Source of the DNA: Leptolyngbyaceae cyanobacterium
GTDB lineage: Bacteria; Cyanobacteriota; Cyanobacteriia; Cyanobacteriales; Aerosakkonemataceae
Direction: 5' to 3'
DNA length: 64,000 nucleotides
Assembly: GCA_036703985.1 (NCBI GenBank)
Contig: DATNQN010000121.1
Location: 1 to 64,000 of the forward strand
Position numbers and translations under genes: made by a program
Shown here: positions 45,451-54,481 of the stretch, one piece after another
How the letters are laid out: every line of letters begins with the position of its first letter
Numbering within the stretch: the stretch's first letter is position 1
Notes under the pieces: model-generated
The model's database searches: none
Told to the model about the DNA's origin: nothing
What the model saw: the letters and a program-made list of their open reading frames with translations, nothing else

Positions 45451-47055
45451 ATGGTGAAAAAAAATAAAGCTTGGATTATTTTCGGTTTGACTGCTACGTG
45501 CATTAGTACGCCAGTAGTTGCCATCACTAACACTAATGACTCTTCCGTAGGAGAAGCCGGCATCAATGCCTTACGGCTGCATAATTCTCCTTATAATTTG
45601 ACAGGGAAAAAAATTGCGATCGGTCAAGTAGAAATCGGTCGTCCCGGACAATTCGGCGTAGACAAAGCAGGTAACCGAAATCATCCGGAAGTATCCGTCA
45701 CCAGAGTATTTTGGCGCGACACGCCCGCCAAAACCGACACCGACGTTGACCCCCACGCCTTCAGCGTTGCCAGCACCATGATCAGCAACAGCAAAGCCGT
45801 ACCGGGAGTAGCACCAGAAGCCAGACTTTACTCTTCTGCCGTCGGCTCGATGGAAAAAAGCGGACAACCGGAAGAATGTCTCGCCGCCCAGTACTTATCC
45901 CAACAAAACGGTGGTGACTTACGAGCAATTAACTATAGCTTTGGCGAATCTTTAGACCGCGACCCCCGTCCGGAAGCCATCTTAGATGGCAATGCCTTAC
46001 TAACTCAATGTTTAGATTGGTCTGCTCGCGTCTACGACGTTTTGCATTTAGTAGCAGGCAATCAAGGCAAAGGAGGCATTCCCATCCCCACAGACAACTA
46101 CAATGGCGTTACCGTAGCATTTACCAAGCGCCTCAACGGTGTTTTTTCCAAAGTAGACTTTGCCAATATTGGCGACATCGCAGAAGGAATTGTCAGTCGT
46201 TTAACAGGGAGAGAACTAAACGTTGGCCCACGTCGCGCCATCGGTATAGTTGCTCCCGGTCACGATGTAAGCGTGCTTAATTTAGATGGTACGGTCAGCC
46301 GAGTCAGCGGCACCAGTTTAGCCACACCCCACGTCACGGGGGCAGTCGCTTTAATTCAAGAATTTGGCGATCGACAACTTCGCACCAAACAACCGAATTG
46401 GAGCGTAGATTCCCGTCGCCACCAAGTCACCAAAGTAATTTTACTCAACTCAGCCGACAAAATAAAAGATAGTGGCGACGGTTACAAATTGGGCATGAGC
46501 AAAACGATTACCGATAAAAGCAATCGTAGTTGGTTGGATTCCGATGCCTACAAAGATGAAAAAATTCCCCTCGATATGCAAATGGGAACCGGTCAGCTAA
46601 ACGCTTACCGCGCCGTCGAACAATTCAAAGGCGGGCAATGGAAACCTTCTGCCGCCGCCGCACCCATCGGTTGGGATTATAACCAGGTACAAGCTAACTC
46701 TTCAGTCGATTACGTAATAGATAAACCCTTGCAGCAGGGAAGCTTCGCCTCGATTACCCTAGCTTGGAATAGACTGGTAGAGCTAAACGATAGTAACAAA
46801 AACGAGCAGTACGATCTAGGGGAAACTTTTCGCGATCGCGGCTTAAACAACCTCGACCTTTATCTCGTTCCGGCTGACAGCAACGACGCCACCGCCAAAG
46901 TATGTGCCTCGCTCAGCCAAGTCGATAGCGTCGAACATATCTTCTGTCCCGTTCCCAAAACAGGTCGCTATAAAATTCGCGTTCAGTATAGTCAACAAGC
47001 TAACGAAGCAACTCAACCCTATGCCTTAGCTTGGTGGACGGTGCCAGAAAAATAA
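45451..47055 (+). CDS. Secreted S8 (subtilisin-like) peptidase with Glu in place of catalytic Asp
   Basis: A 534-residue protein with a short signal sequence (AWIIFGLTATCISTPVVA). S8 motifs are recognisable: oxyanion Asn204 in VAGNQG, His102 in DPHAFSVASTM, and Ser289 in SGTSLATPHVTGAVAL. Where subtilisins have the Asp motif (VIDTG), this protein has IAIGQVEIGRPG, so Glu61 would replace Asp. That variation is seen in a separate set of S8-like proteins and may still be active (sedolisins use Glu). The C-terminal 150 residues look like a pre-peptidase/P-type beta-sandwich (QGSFASITLAWNR, GRYKIRVQYS). It lies just after the IS-like remnant, whose promoter could influence it. Confidence 0.82.
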   Translation: MVKKNKAWIIFGLTATCISTPVVAITNTNDSSVGEAGINALRLHNSPYNLTGKKIAIGQVEIGRPGQFGVDKAGNRNHPEVSVTRVFWRDTPAKTDTDVDPHAFSVASTMISNSKAVPGVAPEARLYSSAVGSMEKSGQPEECLAAQYLSQQNGGDLRAINYSFGESLDRDPRPEAILDGNALLTQCLDWSARVYDVLHLVAGNQGKGGIPIPTDNYNGVTVAFTKRLNGVFSKVDFANIGDIAEGIVSRLTGRELNVGPRRAIGIVAPGHDVSVLNLDGTVSRVSGTSLATPHVTGAVALIQEFGDRQLRTKQPNWSVDSRRHQVTKVILLNSADKIKDSGDGYKLGMSKTITDKSNRSWLDSDAYKDEKIPLDMQMGTGQLNAYRAVEQFKGGQWKPSAAAAPIGWDYNQVQANSSVDYVIDKPLQQGSFASITLAWNRLVELNDSNKNEQYDLGETFRDRGLNNLDLYLVPADSNDATAKVCASLSQVDSVEHIFCPVPKTGRYKIRVQYSQQANEATQPYALAWWTVPEK

Positions 47056-47119
47056 AAGATGAAAAGACGCTCCTGACGCAGCAAAAGAAAACATTCAGAT
47101 CGATCGTCTGCCCCCTACC

Positions 47120-47153
47120 CAATGACTAATAACCGATAACCAATGACCAATGA
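47120..47153. repeat. Heptamer-type repeat ACCAATG
   Basis: Imperfect units (CCAATGACTAA, ACCGATA, ACCAATG, ACCAATG) lie at the start of the 47143 gene. The ATG at 47143 is part of a repeat unit. The same heptamer occurs at 62992-63019. Confidence 0.75.
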
Positions 47154-47523
47154 CAAAGATGACACCTTAGAAAATTCAGAAATCAAACGTTTAGAGCTAT
47201 TTTTATACTTGACACCAGTCGTTGGCTTTTTCCCTGCCCTCTGGAGGTTATATCGCCGTCGAGGTAGTCGAGAACAACAGGCAGTCAGTAGATTGGCCGT
47301 GACCTTAGCATTTAGCTGGCTACTAGGTTATATTTCGTTGAGTGCGGGAGCAGATAGTTCGGAATCTTTCAGGCTACCTCTGTTATTAGTGAATAGCCTG
47401 TTTACTTCTGGTTACTTTGTGGTAAGCGTTTGGTTGATGATTCGCCTGGGGCAACATCAGCCACTCCGATTACCAGTACTCAGTCACTTAGCTGACCGAG
47501 TATTTCGCAAATACCTATCTTAA
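47143..47523 (+). CDS. Small membrane protein, function unknown
   Basis: A 126-residue protein with about three membrane helices: LFLYLTPVVGFFPALWRLY, VTLAFSWLLGYISLSAG and LLVNSLFTSGYFVVSVWLM. A basic loop (RRRGSREQQAVSR) separates helices one and two. The length and layout match conserved cyanobacterial small membrane proteins, which I cannot name. Its start codon lies in a heptamer repeat, so copy-number change could alter the initiation context. It is in the same direction as the LCP gene downstream. Confidence 0.7.
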   Translation: MTNDKDDTLENSEIKRLELFLYLTPVVGFFPALWRLYRRRGSREQQAVSRLAVTLAFSWLLGYISLSAGADSSESFRLPLLLVNSLFTSGYFVVSVWLMIRLGQHQPLRLPVLSHLADRVFRKYLS

Positions 47524-47765
47524 TTTGCTTCTACTACCGCCCGATTCGAGAGATAGTAAAAAGAAAATTATTTTTATCGATGTTAGTTGCTCTAACCTAT
47601 CTAACCAGGATTGACAAGCTATTCAAGCTTTCAGTATATAAAGCACAACCTCATACTCCCCAAAAATAATTACCCTGATTTTGTACCAAAGGGTAGTAAA
47701 TACTGGTATGAGTATTCTGGTTGGAAAATAAACAAGTATCTTTAGACACTTGAAATTGTTAGTGT

Positions 47766-49178
47766 GTGAGGAAGCCAGTGCCAACTCGAAATATCCCGGC
47801 TCTATTTTCAATGGGGCGAAAAAACACCCCGTCTTTTGTCAATCAGCCTGCTAAAGCAAACCACTTCCGTTGGCTCTGGCTTGGTTTTGGGTTGACTGGC
47901 ATCGCCATGCTGTCAGCAACAGCAGGCGCTTTGCTAGCAGTATCTCTTTCCACAAAACCCTTAATGCAAAGTCAGCTGAGTGCTGAAGAGGCAGCAGTAT
48001 TTTCTCAAGGCGATATTTCTAACTCTAATTTGCGACTGCCAGAGCTAACCCGACCTGTCAATATTTTAGTTTTAGGTATCAAAACTCTCCCTTCCGATGT
48101 GGGACAGCCCGTAGACCCCGCTTTAGGATACCAGCCAGTACTCAACTCCTTTGAGGGTCTTTCCGATACCATGCTATTGCTGCGGTTTAATCCCCAGACT
48201 CGCAAGTTAGTCTTACTTTCAGTTCCCCGCGATACTCGCACTTATATTGAAGGACATGGCGTTACCAAGATTAATGCTGCCAATGGATTTGGTGGGCCGG
48301 CGCTGAGTGCGAGGGCTGTTAGTAACCTGCTAGGCGGGATCAGGATCGATCGCTACGTTCGCATTAACGTACTAGGTGTAGAAAAACTAGTAGATGCCTT
48401 GGGTGGAGTCACCATTTACGTGCCGCAAGACATGAAATATAAAGACGATAGCCAACACCTTTATATTGACTTTAAAGCTGGAAAACAACATCTCAACGGC
48501 GCTCAGTTACAGAACTTCCTGCGTTTCCGCTATGACGGTTTAGGAGATATCGGGCGCGTACAGCGGCAACAAATGGCAATGCGAGCTTTGGCTGAACAAG
48601 CTCTCAATCCAGCCACCTTGGGTAGAGTACCTCAAATTCTCTCCGTGATCCAATCCCACATCGATACCAACTTAACCGTAGAAGAGTTGGTAGCCTTAGT
48701 AGGTTTCGGCGTCAAAACCGATCGTGCTGACGTGCAAATGTTAATGGTACCAGGTGAATTTAGTAATGAACGGCAATTCGATGCCAGTTATTGGCTACCA
48801 AATCGCCGTGGAATTGAAAAATTAGTTACTCAATATTTTGATAACGAACGATCGGAAGAAGAGCAGGTTAGCACTAGTTTCAATTCCAAGAGATTGAGAA
48901 TAGCTATTAAGGATAGTACTGGTGACCCGGCAGCGGCACAAGAGTTAGCTACTAAACTCAGAGAATCCGGTTATCGCAACGTATTCGTTGCTCAACCTTG
49001 GCCAGAACCCTTGGCCCAAACGCGCATTGTTGCTCAGCAAGGAGACCCTAGCAGTGCTGATGCGGTTCGCGAATCTCTCCAGTTTGGCGATGTGATAGTG
49101 GAAAGCACTGGTGATTTAAAATCTGATATCACTATTAAATTGGGTAAGGATTGGCTGCAAAGAAAAGAATCAAATTAA
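47766..49178 (+). CDS. LytR-CpsA-Psr family cell-envelope transferase
   Basis: A 470-residue membrane-anchored protein starting with GTG at 47766; an in-frame ATG at 47811 is the alternative. A helix at about 40-62 (LWLGFGLTGIAMLSATAGAL) is followed by an LCP domain (about 97-320): LLLRFNPQTRKLVLLSVPRD, the Arg/Asp-rich catalytic region (VPRDTRTYIEGHGVTKINAA) and RFRYDGLGDIGRVQRQQMAM. A LytR_C domain (about 370-465) follows. LCP proteins transfer polymers from lipid carriers to peptidoglycan; in cyanobacteria this affects exopolysaccharide or wall polymers. There is no adjacent polymer operon. Confidence 0.92.
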   Translation: MRKPVPTRNIPALFSMGRKNTPSFVNQPAKANHFRWLWLGFGLTGIAMLSATAGALLAVSLSTKPLMQSQLSAEEAAVFSQGDISNSNLRLPELTRPVNILVLGIKTLPSDVGQPVDPALGYQPVLNSFEGLSDTMLLLRFNPQTRKLVLLSVPRDTRTYIEGHGVTKINAANGFGGPALSARAVSNLLGGIRIDRYVRINVLGVEKLVDALGGVTIYVPQDMKYKDDSQHLYIDFKAGKQHLNGAQLQNFLRFRYDGLGDIGRVQRQQMAMRALAEQALNPATLGRVPQILSVIQSHIDTNLTVEELVALVGFGVKTDRADVQMLMVPGEFSNERQFDASYWLPNRRGIEKLVTQYFDNERSEEEQVSTSFNSKRLRIAIKDSTGDPAAAQELATKLRESGYRNVFVAQPWPEPLAQTRIVAQQGDPSSADAVRESLQFGDVIVESTGDLKSDITIKLGKDWLQRKESN

Positions 49179-49306
49179 AAGGGAAAAAGAATGAACGGTG
49201 AAGGATAAAGAATGAAGTCTGAAGGGTGAAGTAAAAAGAAGCAAGTAAAAAGTTAAAAGAACTGACTTTTGACTTTTTGCTTCTCCCCCTCACCCCCTCT
49301 CTTTCC

Positions 49307-50278
49307 TTACCTCGATTGCTGACCAATCCATTCTTCTAAAATGGGATTAACTAACTCAGGCGCTTCGTCTTGGGGACAATGGCCAACCCCTTCGAGGGGT
49401 ATAAATTTTTGTACGGGAGAGAATTTAGCTAATTCTCTCCCTAAATGTATTGGTTCCCAGGGGTCTTCCGTTCCCCATAAAATGATGGCAGGACAAGGCA
49501 GAATAGGTAGTAAGTCTTCAGGTAAAGGCCCTTGGGAATAGCGGGTAAAGGCTAAAAATACATCGACTGCACCGGGATCGAAAGCAGGTGCCATCAGAAT
49601 GTCTACTAGTTCGTCCGTAACTGCCTCTGGATTTTTGTAAGCTTGGAGGAGAATTTTACGTACTACTTTTGGTTTGGCGAGTTGATTAAAGAATAATTGA
49701 CCGATCGATTTTAGCGCTAGTAATTTCTGGACGATGGGAGCGCCGGAACGCCTGTACCAAGGAAGAGTGGCGCGTTTGCGATCGTGCAGCATCCGCAGGG
49801 AACAATTGAGTAGCGCAACTCCTAATGCCATATCTGGATAATCAACAGCTGTCTGCATGGCAACAATACAGCCAATGGAATTTCCCACTAAAAAAGCGGG
49901 GCTACCGACTACTTCCCGACAAAAATCACCGATTTGCTTTGCCCAAGTTTCAAAAGTATATTCGATTTCTACTGCGGGTACTGGTTTGGCGGAATTGCCA
50001 AAACCAATCAAATCAAGGGCGTACACTTGGCAGTTGTTCGCTAAATAAGGGATGTTCTTGCGCCAATGCGCCCAAGAAGCACCAAAGCCATGTATTAAAA
50101 TAACTGCTGGCCCTTGGTTACCTTGCTTGTGATAGCAAATGGGAAAACCTTGCCAAGTCCAAGTATAAGGGCGTAACTTGGCTTCAACTGTACTGGTGGT
50201 TGTGGTATTGGAAGCAGAAATGTTGACAACTCCCCTGCCTCTATGCGAGGGGATTCTTGGTTCACCGGGATAGCTCAT
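49307..50278 (-). CDS. Alpha/beta hydrolase whose 5' end comes from an IS element
   Basis: A 323-residue hydrolase. The oxyanion loop HGFGASWAHWR, the nucleophile elbow GNSIGC (Ser in LVGNSIGCIVAM), an Asp segment (LWGTEDPWEP) and the His segment EGVGHCPQDEAP make up the triad. The first 17 codons (MSYPGEPRIPSHRGRGV) are encoded by the right end of the tnpB element at 50222-51461: the ATG at 50278 follows the tnpB stop by one base (TAGCATG). The native start is lost. Expression probably depends on transcription and translation coupled to tnpB. Substrate unknown; related cyanobacterial proteins are uncharacterised. Confidence 0.85.
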   Translation of the reverse strand: MSYPGEPRIPSHRGRGVVNISASNTTTTSTVEAKLRPYTWTWQGFPICYHKQGNQGPAVILIHGFGASWAHWRKNIPYLANNCQVYALDLIGFGNSAKPVPAVEIEYTFETWAKQIGDFCREVVGSPAFLVGNSIGCIVAMQTAVDYPDMALGVALLNCSLRMLHDRKRATLPWYRRSGAPIVQKLLALKSIGQLFFNQLAKPKVVRKILLQAYKNPEAVTDELVDILMAPAFDPGAVDVFLAFTRYSQGPLPEDLLPILPCPAIILWGTEDPWEPIHLGRELAKFSPVQKFIPLEGVGHCPQDEAPELVNPILEEWIGQQSR

Positions 50279-51570
50279 GCTACTTGCCCTCCCCAAAATT
50301 CACTGCGATGTGTCCCACCGCTGTATAGCCACGTTGCAAAACGACTTGCGCTGCTGCTACATCTCGATTGGTTTCATATCCGCACTCAGAACACTTGTGG
50401 ACTCGCTGTGATAATAACTTTTTGCCTGTATGCGTTTGGCATCTAGGACACTCTTGGCTAGTTCCATTAGAATCTACCTTGGCGAAATATGCACCTCGCT
50501 TAAAGCAAACATGACCAAGAATACTAAGAAACTGCCCAAAGCCAGCATCCAACGTATGTTTGCAAAGCATCCCTGCTGACATAGCTTTGAGATTCAAATC
50601 TTCAGTAAAAATAGTTTGCGCCCGGTCGCACAAATGATGAGCGGTCTTAAAATGAAAGTCTTTGCGACTATTCGAGATGTACTCGTGGTGTTTAGAAATT
50701 TGATGGTGCAGTTGACGAAATCTTCTAGAGCCTTTTTTCTTGCGTTTCAGTTGACGTTGCAGCAATTTCAGCTTGCGTTGTCCATCGACAAAGAATCGAG
50801 GTCTATCAACCAACTCGCCATCAGACGTTGCTAAAAAGTCTTCTAAACCTAAATCAATCCCTAGCCCATGACCTGATGGTGAAACTTGAGGCACTTCGAC
50901 ATCGCAGTGCAAAGTGAGCATGGCATAGTAACCAGATGCCCGTCTAACTACGCGAATCTGTTTGACCTCAAACCCTTGAGGAATTGGACGCGACAAGTGC
51001 ATTTTGACTAAGCCAATCTTCGGCAGGTTAACCCAGTCTGCACCATCAAAACGCTTGACGGACTCCTGATTGAGTTGAGGAAACACAAATGAGCGCATCC
51101 GTTTTTTGAATCTAGGAAAACCATGTCCACGCTCCCACATAGCTACAAATGCTGCTTCTAATTGACGCAACACCTGTTGCAAAATATGAGTGTGAGGTAT
51201 CTTCAACTCAGGGATTGACTTCTTTGCTTGTGCCAATGTTTTACATTGACGAGCAAAGGTTGGACGTGGTGCATCGACAGAAATAATGTACTCCTGCCTA
51301 ATGCTGCACGAGTTAACGTCACACTTTCGAGAATTGACCCAATCCTTCCGTTCTCGCAACGCATAGTTGTAGACCTTCCGGCAAATTTCTAGCCAGTAGT
51401 CGAAGGTTTCACGTTGCGCGTCTGTAGGAATGAGTTTGTACTCGTAGGTGAGATTTAACATACAACCACTATACTCATTCTCTGAATAAATTGGTATGCG
51501 TTTATTCAAAATCCTTAATGGAGACATTCGATCCAAAAGTCCCCCTTACGCGAAAAATAACGGGGGTAAT
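50222..51570 (-). mobile_element. IS200/IS605-family element with intact tnpB
   Basis: The right end at 50222-50265 (GTTGACAAC.. hairpin CCCCTGC/GCGAGGGG.. GGATTCTTGGTTCACC) is very similar to the right end at 45345-45384. The left end carries a CCCCC / GGGGG stem at 51541-51566. No tnpA is present. The insertion sits at the extreme 5' end of the hydrolase gene. Confidence 0.8.
50280..51461 (-). CDS. tnpB: TnpB-family RNA-guided nuclease with zinc ribbon
   Basis: A 393-residue TnpB. RuvC residues: Asp203 in GLGIDLGLEDF, Glu287 in TIFTEDLNLKAM and Asp367 in NRDVAAAQ. The zinc ribbon has CPRC (338-341) and CSEC (357-360). Start at 51461 (MLNLTYEYKL) is the usual TnpB opening; the longer frame to 51536 begins in the terminal region. 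All key residues are present, so it is probably active. TnpB cleaves DNA guided by an RNA from the element's right end, which here also serves as the hydrolase leader. Confidence 0.92.
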   Translation of the reverse strand: MLNLTYEYKLIPTDAQRETFDYWLEICRKVYNYALRERKDWVNSRKCDVNSCSIRQEYIISVDAPRPTFARQCKTLAQAKKSIPELKIPHTHILQQVLRQLEAAFVAMWERGHGFPRFKKRMRSFVFPQLNQESVKRFDGADWVNLPKIGLVKMHLSRPIPQGFEVKQIRVVRRASGYYAMLTLHCDVEVPQVSPSGHGLGIDLGLEDFLATSDGELVDRPRFFVDGQRKLKLLQRQLKRKKKGSRRFRQLHHQISKHHEYISNSRKDFHFKTAHHLCDRAQTIFTEDLNLKAMSAGMLCKHTLDAGFGQFLSILGHVCFKRGAYFAKVDSNGTSQECPRCQTHTGKKLLSQRVHKCSECGYETNRDVAAAQVVLQRGYTAVGHIAVNFGEGK

Positions 51571-51804
51571 TGAAGCTGATTTGCGATAAATAGGTAGGTG
51601 CCAAGTATGTCAGGATCGAAAGGGATAAAGCTTTTTGTGCGCCAAATAGGTTAACGATTTGATAACCGATGGGAGAACGGGCTTTGCCTGAGGCCGATCG
51701 GATCGCTTAAATTGTTCTTTAGCCTGTAGCAGCGACTCAATTGGTCTGATTTTTTTATTGCTGCTATTCAAGCTAAGCAAACATAGATAGTTTGATGAAA
51801 AAAA

Positions 51805-52341
51805 ATGGGTACTTCTATTGGTAGCTATGCTCCGGATTTTGAACTACCGGGAGTTGATGGTGAAGTTCATCATTTAGCTCAATATCTAGAAAAATACCGG
51901 GCGATTGGGGTGATTTTCATGTGCAATCATTGTCCTTACGTGGGGTTATATTTGGAACGCCTCAAGCAAATTCAGACTGATTTCCTAGCATCGGGTTTTA
52001 CTTTAATTGGCATTAACGCTAATGATGCTACTCAATATCCTGAGGATAGCTTCGAGAATATGAAGGCTTTCGCAGCTACCCGCAATCTTAATTTTCCTTA
52101 TCTACGCGACCCTACTCAAGATGTAGCTCGTTCTTTCGGTGCTTCTATAACTCCAGAAGCTTTTTTATTAGATCGTCAGGCGGTACTGTGTTATGGGGGC
52201 AGCATTGATGATAATGCTCAAGCACCGGACTCGGTGGGGGTGTCTTTTTTAAGAAATGCGATCGCGCAATTACTAGCAGGGGAAAAGGTGACCCAAAGCT
52301 ACGTTCAACCTGTTGGTTGCTCTTTGAAGTGGCGGACTTAA
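51805..52341 (+). CDS. Thioredoxin-fold redoxin (AhpC/TSA type)
   Basis: A 178-residue protein with the peroxiredoxin/redoxin opening (GSYAPDFELPGVDGEVHHL) and a CxxC site, CNHCPYV (about residues 40-46). The core segments IGINANDATQYPEDSFENMK and GASITPEAFLLDRQ follow. It probably reduces disulfides or peroxides in the cytosol. No signal peptide is present. It lies upstream of pyrH with 66 bp between, possibly in one transcript. Confidence 0.87.
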   Translation: MGTSIGSYAPDFELPGVDGEVHHLAQYLEKYRAIGVIFMCNHCPYVGLYLERLKQIQTDFLASGFTLIGINANDATQYPEDSFENMKAFAATRNLNFPYLRDPTQDVARSFGASITPEAFLLDRQAVLCYGGSIDDNAQAPDSVGVSFLRNAIAQLLAGEKVTQSYVQPVGCSLKWRT

Positions 52342-52407
52342 ACACATTTGTCCTTTCTACTGTTATCTTAAGTTGGAGGCAAATTATGTTGAAAAAATAG
52401 TTATTGC

Positions 52408-53136
52408 ATGGGTATTGCATTCCAAAGGGTTTTGCTGAAGTTGAGCGGCGAAGCTTTGATGGGGAATCTGGGCTATGGAATAGATCCGACCGTAGTTCAA
52501 GAAATTGCGGCAGAAGTGGCAGAAGTGATCGATACTGGCGTTCAGATGGCAATTGTCGTGGGTGGTGGAAACATTTTTCGCGGCGTCAAGGCGGCGTCGG
52601 GCGGAATGGATCGCGCTACGGCAGATTATATCGGGATGATTGCTACGGTGATGAATGCCATGACATTGCAGGATGCGCTAGAACGAGCGGGAGTTCCGAC
52701 TCGCGTGCAAACTGCGATCGCCATGCAGGAAATAGCAGAACCATACATCCGCCGTCGTGCTATTCGCCATCTAGAAAAAGGACGAGTAGTGATTTTCGGT
52801 GCGGGTTCTGGCAATCCTTTTTTTACTACCGATACTACAGCTGCTCTCAGGGCGGCAGAAATCAGCGCTGATGTGATTTTTAAAGCCACTAAGGTAGATG
52901 GAATTTACGATTCAGACCCCCATTTGAACCCACAAGCTAGACGCTATCAAAGCTTAAATTACGGACACGTTTTGGCTAACGATCTGCGGGTGATGGATAG
53001 TACTGCCATCGCCTTGTGTAAAGAGAACAATATTCCGATTATGGTGTTTGATATTGCAGTTAGAGGTAATATTCACCGGGCTGTGATGGGAGAATCTATC
53101 GGCACGATCGTAGGAGGTTTGTATGAAATTATCTGA
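52408..53136 (+). CDS. pyrH: UMP kinase
   Basis: A 242-residue amino-acid-kinase-fold enzyme that phosphorylates UMP to UDP in pyrimidine synthesis. Signature parts: [56 protein letters not shown] and [10 protein letters not shown]. The last 14 bases overlap the frr start, which is the conserved pyrH-frr arrangement. Confidence 0.97.
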   Translation: MGIAFQRVLLKLSGEALMGNLGYGIDPTVVQEIAAEVAEVIDTGVQMAIVVGGGNIFRGVKAASGGMDRATADYIGMIATVMNAMTLQDALERAGVPTRVQTAIAMQEIAEPYIRRRAIRHLEKGRVVIFGAGSGNPFFTTDTTAALRAAEISADVIFKATKVDGIYDSDPHLNPQARRYQSLNYGHVLANDLRVMDSTAIALCKENNIPIMVFDIAVRGNIHRAVMGESIGTIVGGLYEII

Positions 53137-53671
53137 GGCTGAAAGTAAAATGCAAAAAGCTGTTGAGTCTACTCAACATTCTTTTAATACGATCCGCACT
53201 GGCAGGGCTAATGCTTCTTTACTCGATCGAGTAAGCGTCGATTATTACGGTGCGCCGACACCTTTGAAATCTCTAGCTAGCATTACTACACCAGATGCTA
53301 GCACCATTATGATTCAACCTTACGACCGGAGTAGTTTGAACTTAATTGAAAAAGCCATTTCTCTATCGGATATTGGATTAACCCCTAGTAATGATGGCTC
53401 GAATATTCGCTTGAATATTCCCCCACTCACCAGCGATCGTCGTAAAGAGTTGGTGAAGGTAGCTGCGAAGTACGCTGAAGAAGGAAAAGTTTCGATTCGT
53501 AATATTCGTCGCGATGCCGTCGATTCAATTCGCAAACAAGAAAAGAGCAGTGAAGTTTCTGAAGATGAAGCGAAAGACTTACAAGATAAAATTCAGAAGA
53601 TGACTGATAAATACATCAGCAAGATCGAAAGCTTGTTAGCAGAAAAAGAGAAGGATATTACTACCGTCTAA
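53123..53671 (+). CDS. frr: Ribosome recycling factor
   Basis: A 182-residue protein that splits post-termination ribosomes together with EF-G. The family opening [20 protein letters not shown], the conserved [15 protein letters not shown] and the C-terminal [19 protein letters not shown] are intact. The AGGAGG at 53111-53116 lies within pyrH, five bases after which the start codon follows. Overlap with pyrH indicates translational coupling. Confidence 0.97.
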   Translation: MKLSEAESKMQKAVESTQHSFNTIRTGRANASLLDRVSVDYYGAPTPLKSLASITTPDASTIMIQPYDRSSLNLIEKAISLSDIGLTPSNDGSNIRLNIPPLTSDRRKELVKVAAKYAEEGKVSIRNIRRDAVDSIRKQEKSSEVSEDEAKDLQDKIQKMTDKYISKIESLLAEKEKDITTV

Positions 53672-53707
53672 ATTTCTGAAAAATTCAGCTAAGTCTACCC
53701 AATTTGT

Positions 53708-53741
53708 GCAGCCATCCAGCGATTACTAAAGCACTGGCTGC
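53708..53741. terminator. Hairpin between frr and the 59-aa gene
   Basis: Stem GCAGCCA / TGGCTGC, 37 bases past the frr stop codon and 9 bases past the 59-aa gene's stop on the other strand. T-runs are weak, so it is a tentative bidirectional terminator. Confidence 0.5.
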
Positions 53742-53749
53742 CTTTGGGA

Positions 53750-53929
53750 TTAAGCAGTTTGTAAAACGTGACTTTCGGCAGAGGCACGCACGATATAGGC
53801 TAGATGCAACGGATAGCCTTGGGTATTGTAAATAGCATCGACGCATTTAAGGGCTGTTTCTCGGTTTTTATAGGAACGAATCACTTTTTCAGTGCCGTTG
53901 GCATAGCGAATACATACATCCCAGAACAT
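53750..53929 (-). CDS. Small 59-aa protein, probably real
   Basis: ATG at 53929, TAA at 53750. The product reads MFWDVCIRYANGTEKVIRSY, then KNRETALKCVDAIYNTQGYP and LHLAYIVRASAESHVLQTA. The pattern of a short strand-helix-strand fold with hydrophobic positions in phase, and a composition like that of other cytoplasmic proteins, supports a real gene. It is convergent with frr. I cannot assign a function. The hydrophobic LHLAYIV strand suggests it packs against a partner. Confidence 0.65.
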   Translation of the reverse strand: MFWDVCIRYANGTEKVIRSYKNRETALKCVDAIYNTQGYPLHLAYIVRASAESHVLQTA

Positions 53930-54481
53930 AATAGTTACTTCTCCAAAAGTTTCCGAATTGATAAAGACCGAATTCCCAGCGGAACGCTTATTTTAAAATT
54001 AAGCTGTTAGTTATCGGCCAGAACGAAACAAGAACGACTATTAAGTTTTCATTTTTCTTAGTCGATCTCACCTCTAACTAAAGGTTGATTTTGGGAGTTG
54101 TCTGGATTTAATAAACTTAGCTGCGAGTTGCTTTACCAAATCTTTATAAACAATCGTATTCGCTTTACACAAAATTTGTACTCAGTGGAATTAACTAATT
54201 ATAATTTGGTTAAAATTACTGGGAAACTGACAGCTTCAACAACCTAACCCGATGAAATCTATTCGTAAAATCTCGGAAATGGATTCCGTAATTAATTGCT
54301 AGTGATATTACCTAAAATATAGATTTTTTTCTATCCGGAAGATGTTAAGATTAGCCAGCTTATAACCTTTAGGCACTGGCAATATTTGGCAAAAGCTAGT
54401 TAAACTCCTTTTAAGTTAACAGCCTTAAAGAGCCGGTCGGAAGCTAACAATCGAGTGTATCAGGAGTAGGGATTTAGCAAT
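53930..54481. other. Intergenic region with promoter-bearing DNA for the flavoprotein gene
   Basis: About 550 bases between the divergent 59-aa gene and the geranylgeranyl-reductase-family gene. It holds no frame of credible composition. A GGAG-containing segment (CAGGAGTAGGG) lies shortly upstream of the 54482 start and may serve as its ribosome binding site at a long spacing. Confidence 0.4.

Noticed and set aside
50616-50834. Frames on the plus strand inside the second tnpB
   Set aside because: They are the opposite strand of an intact TnpB with conserved catalytic residues.
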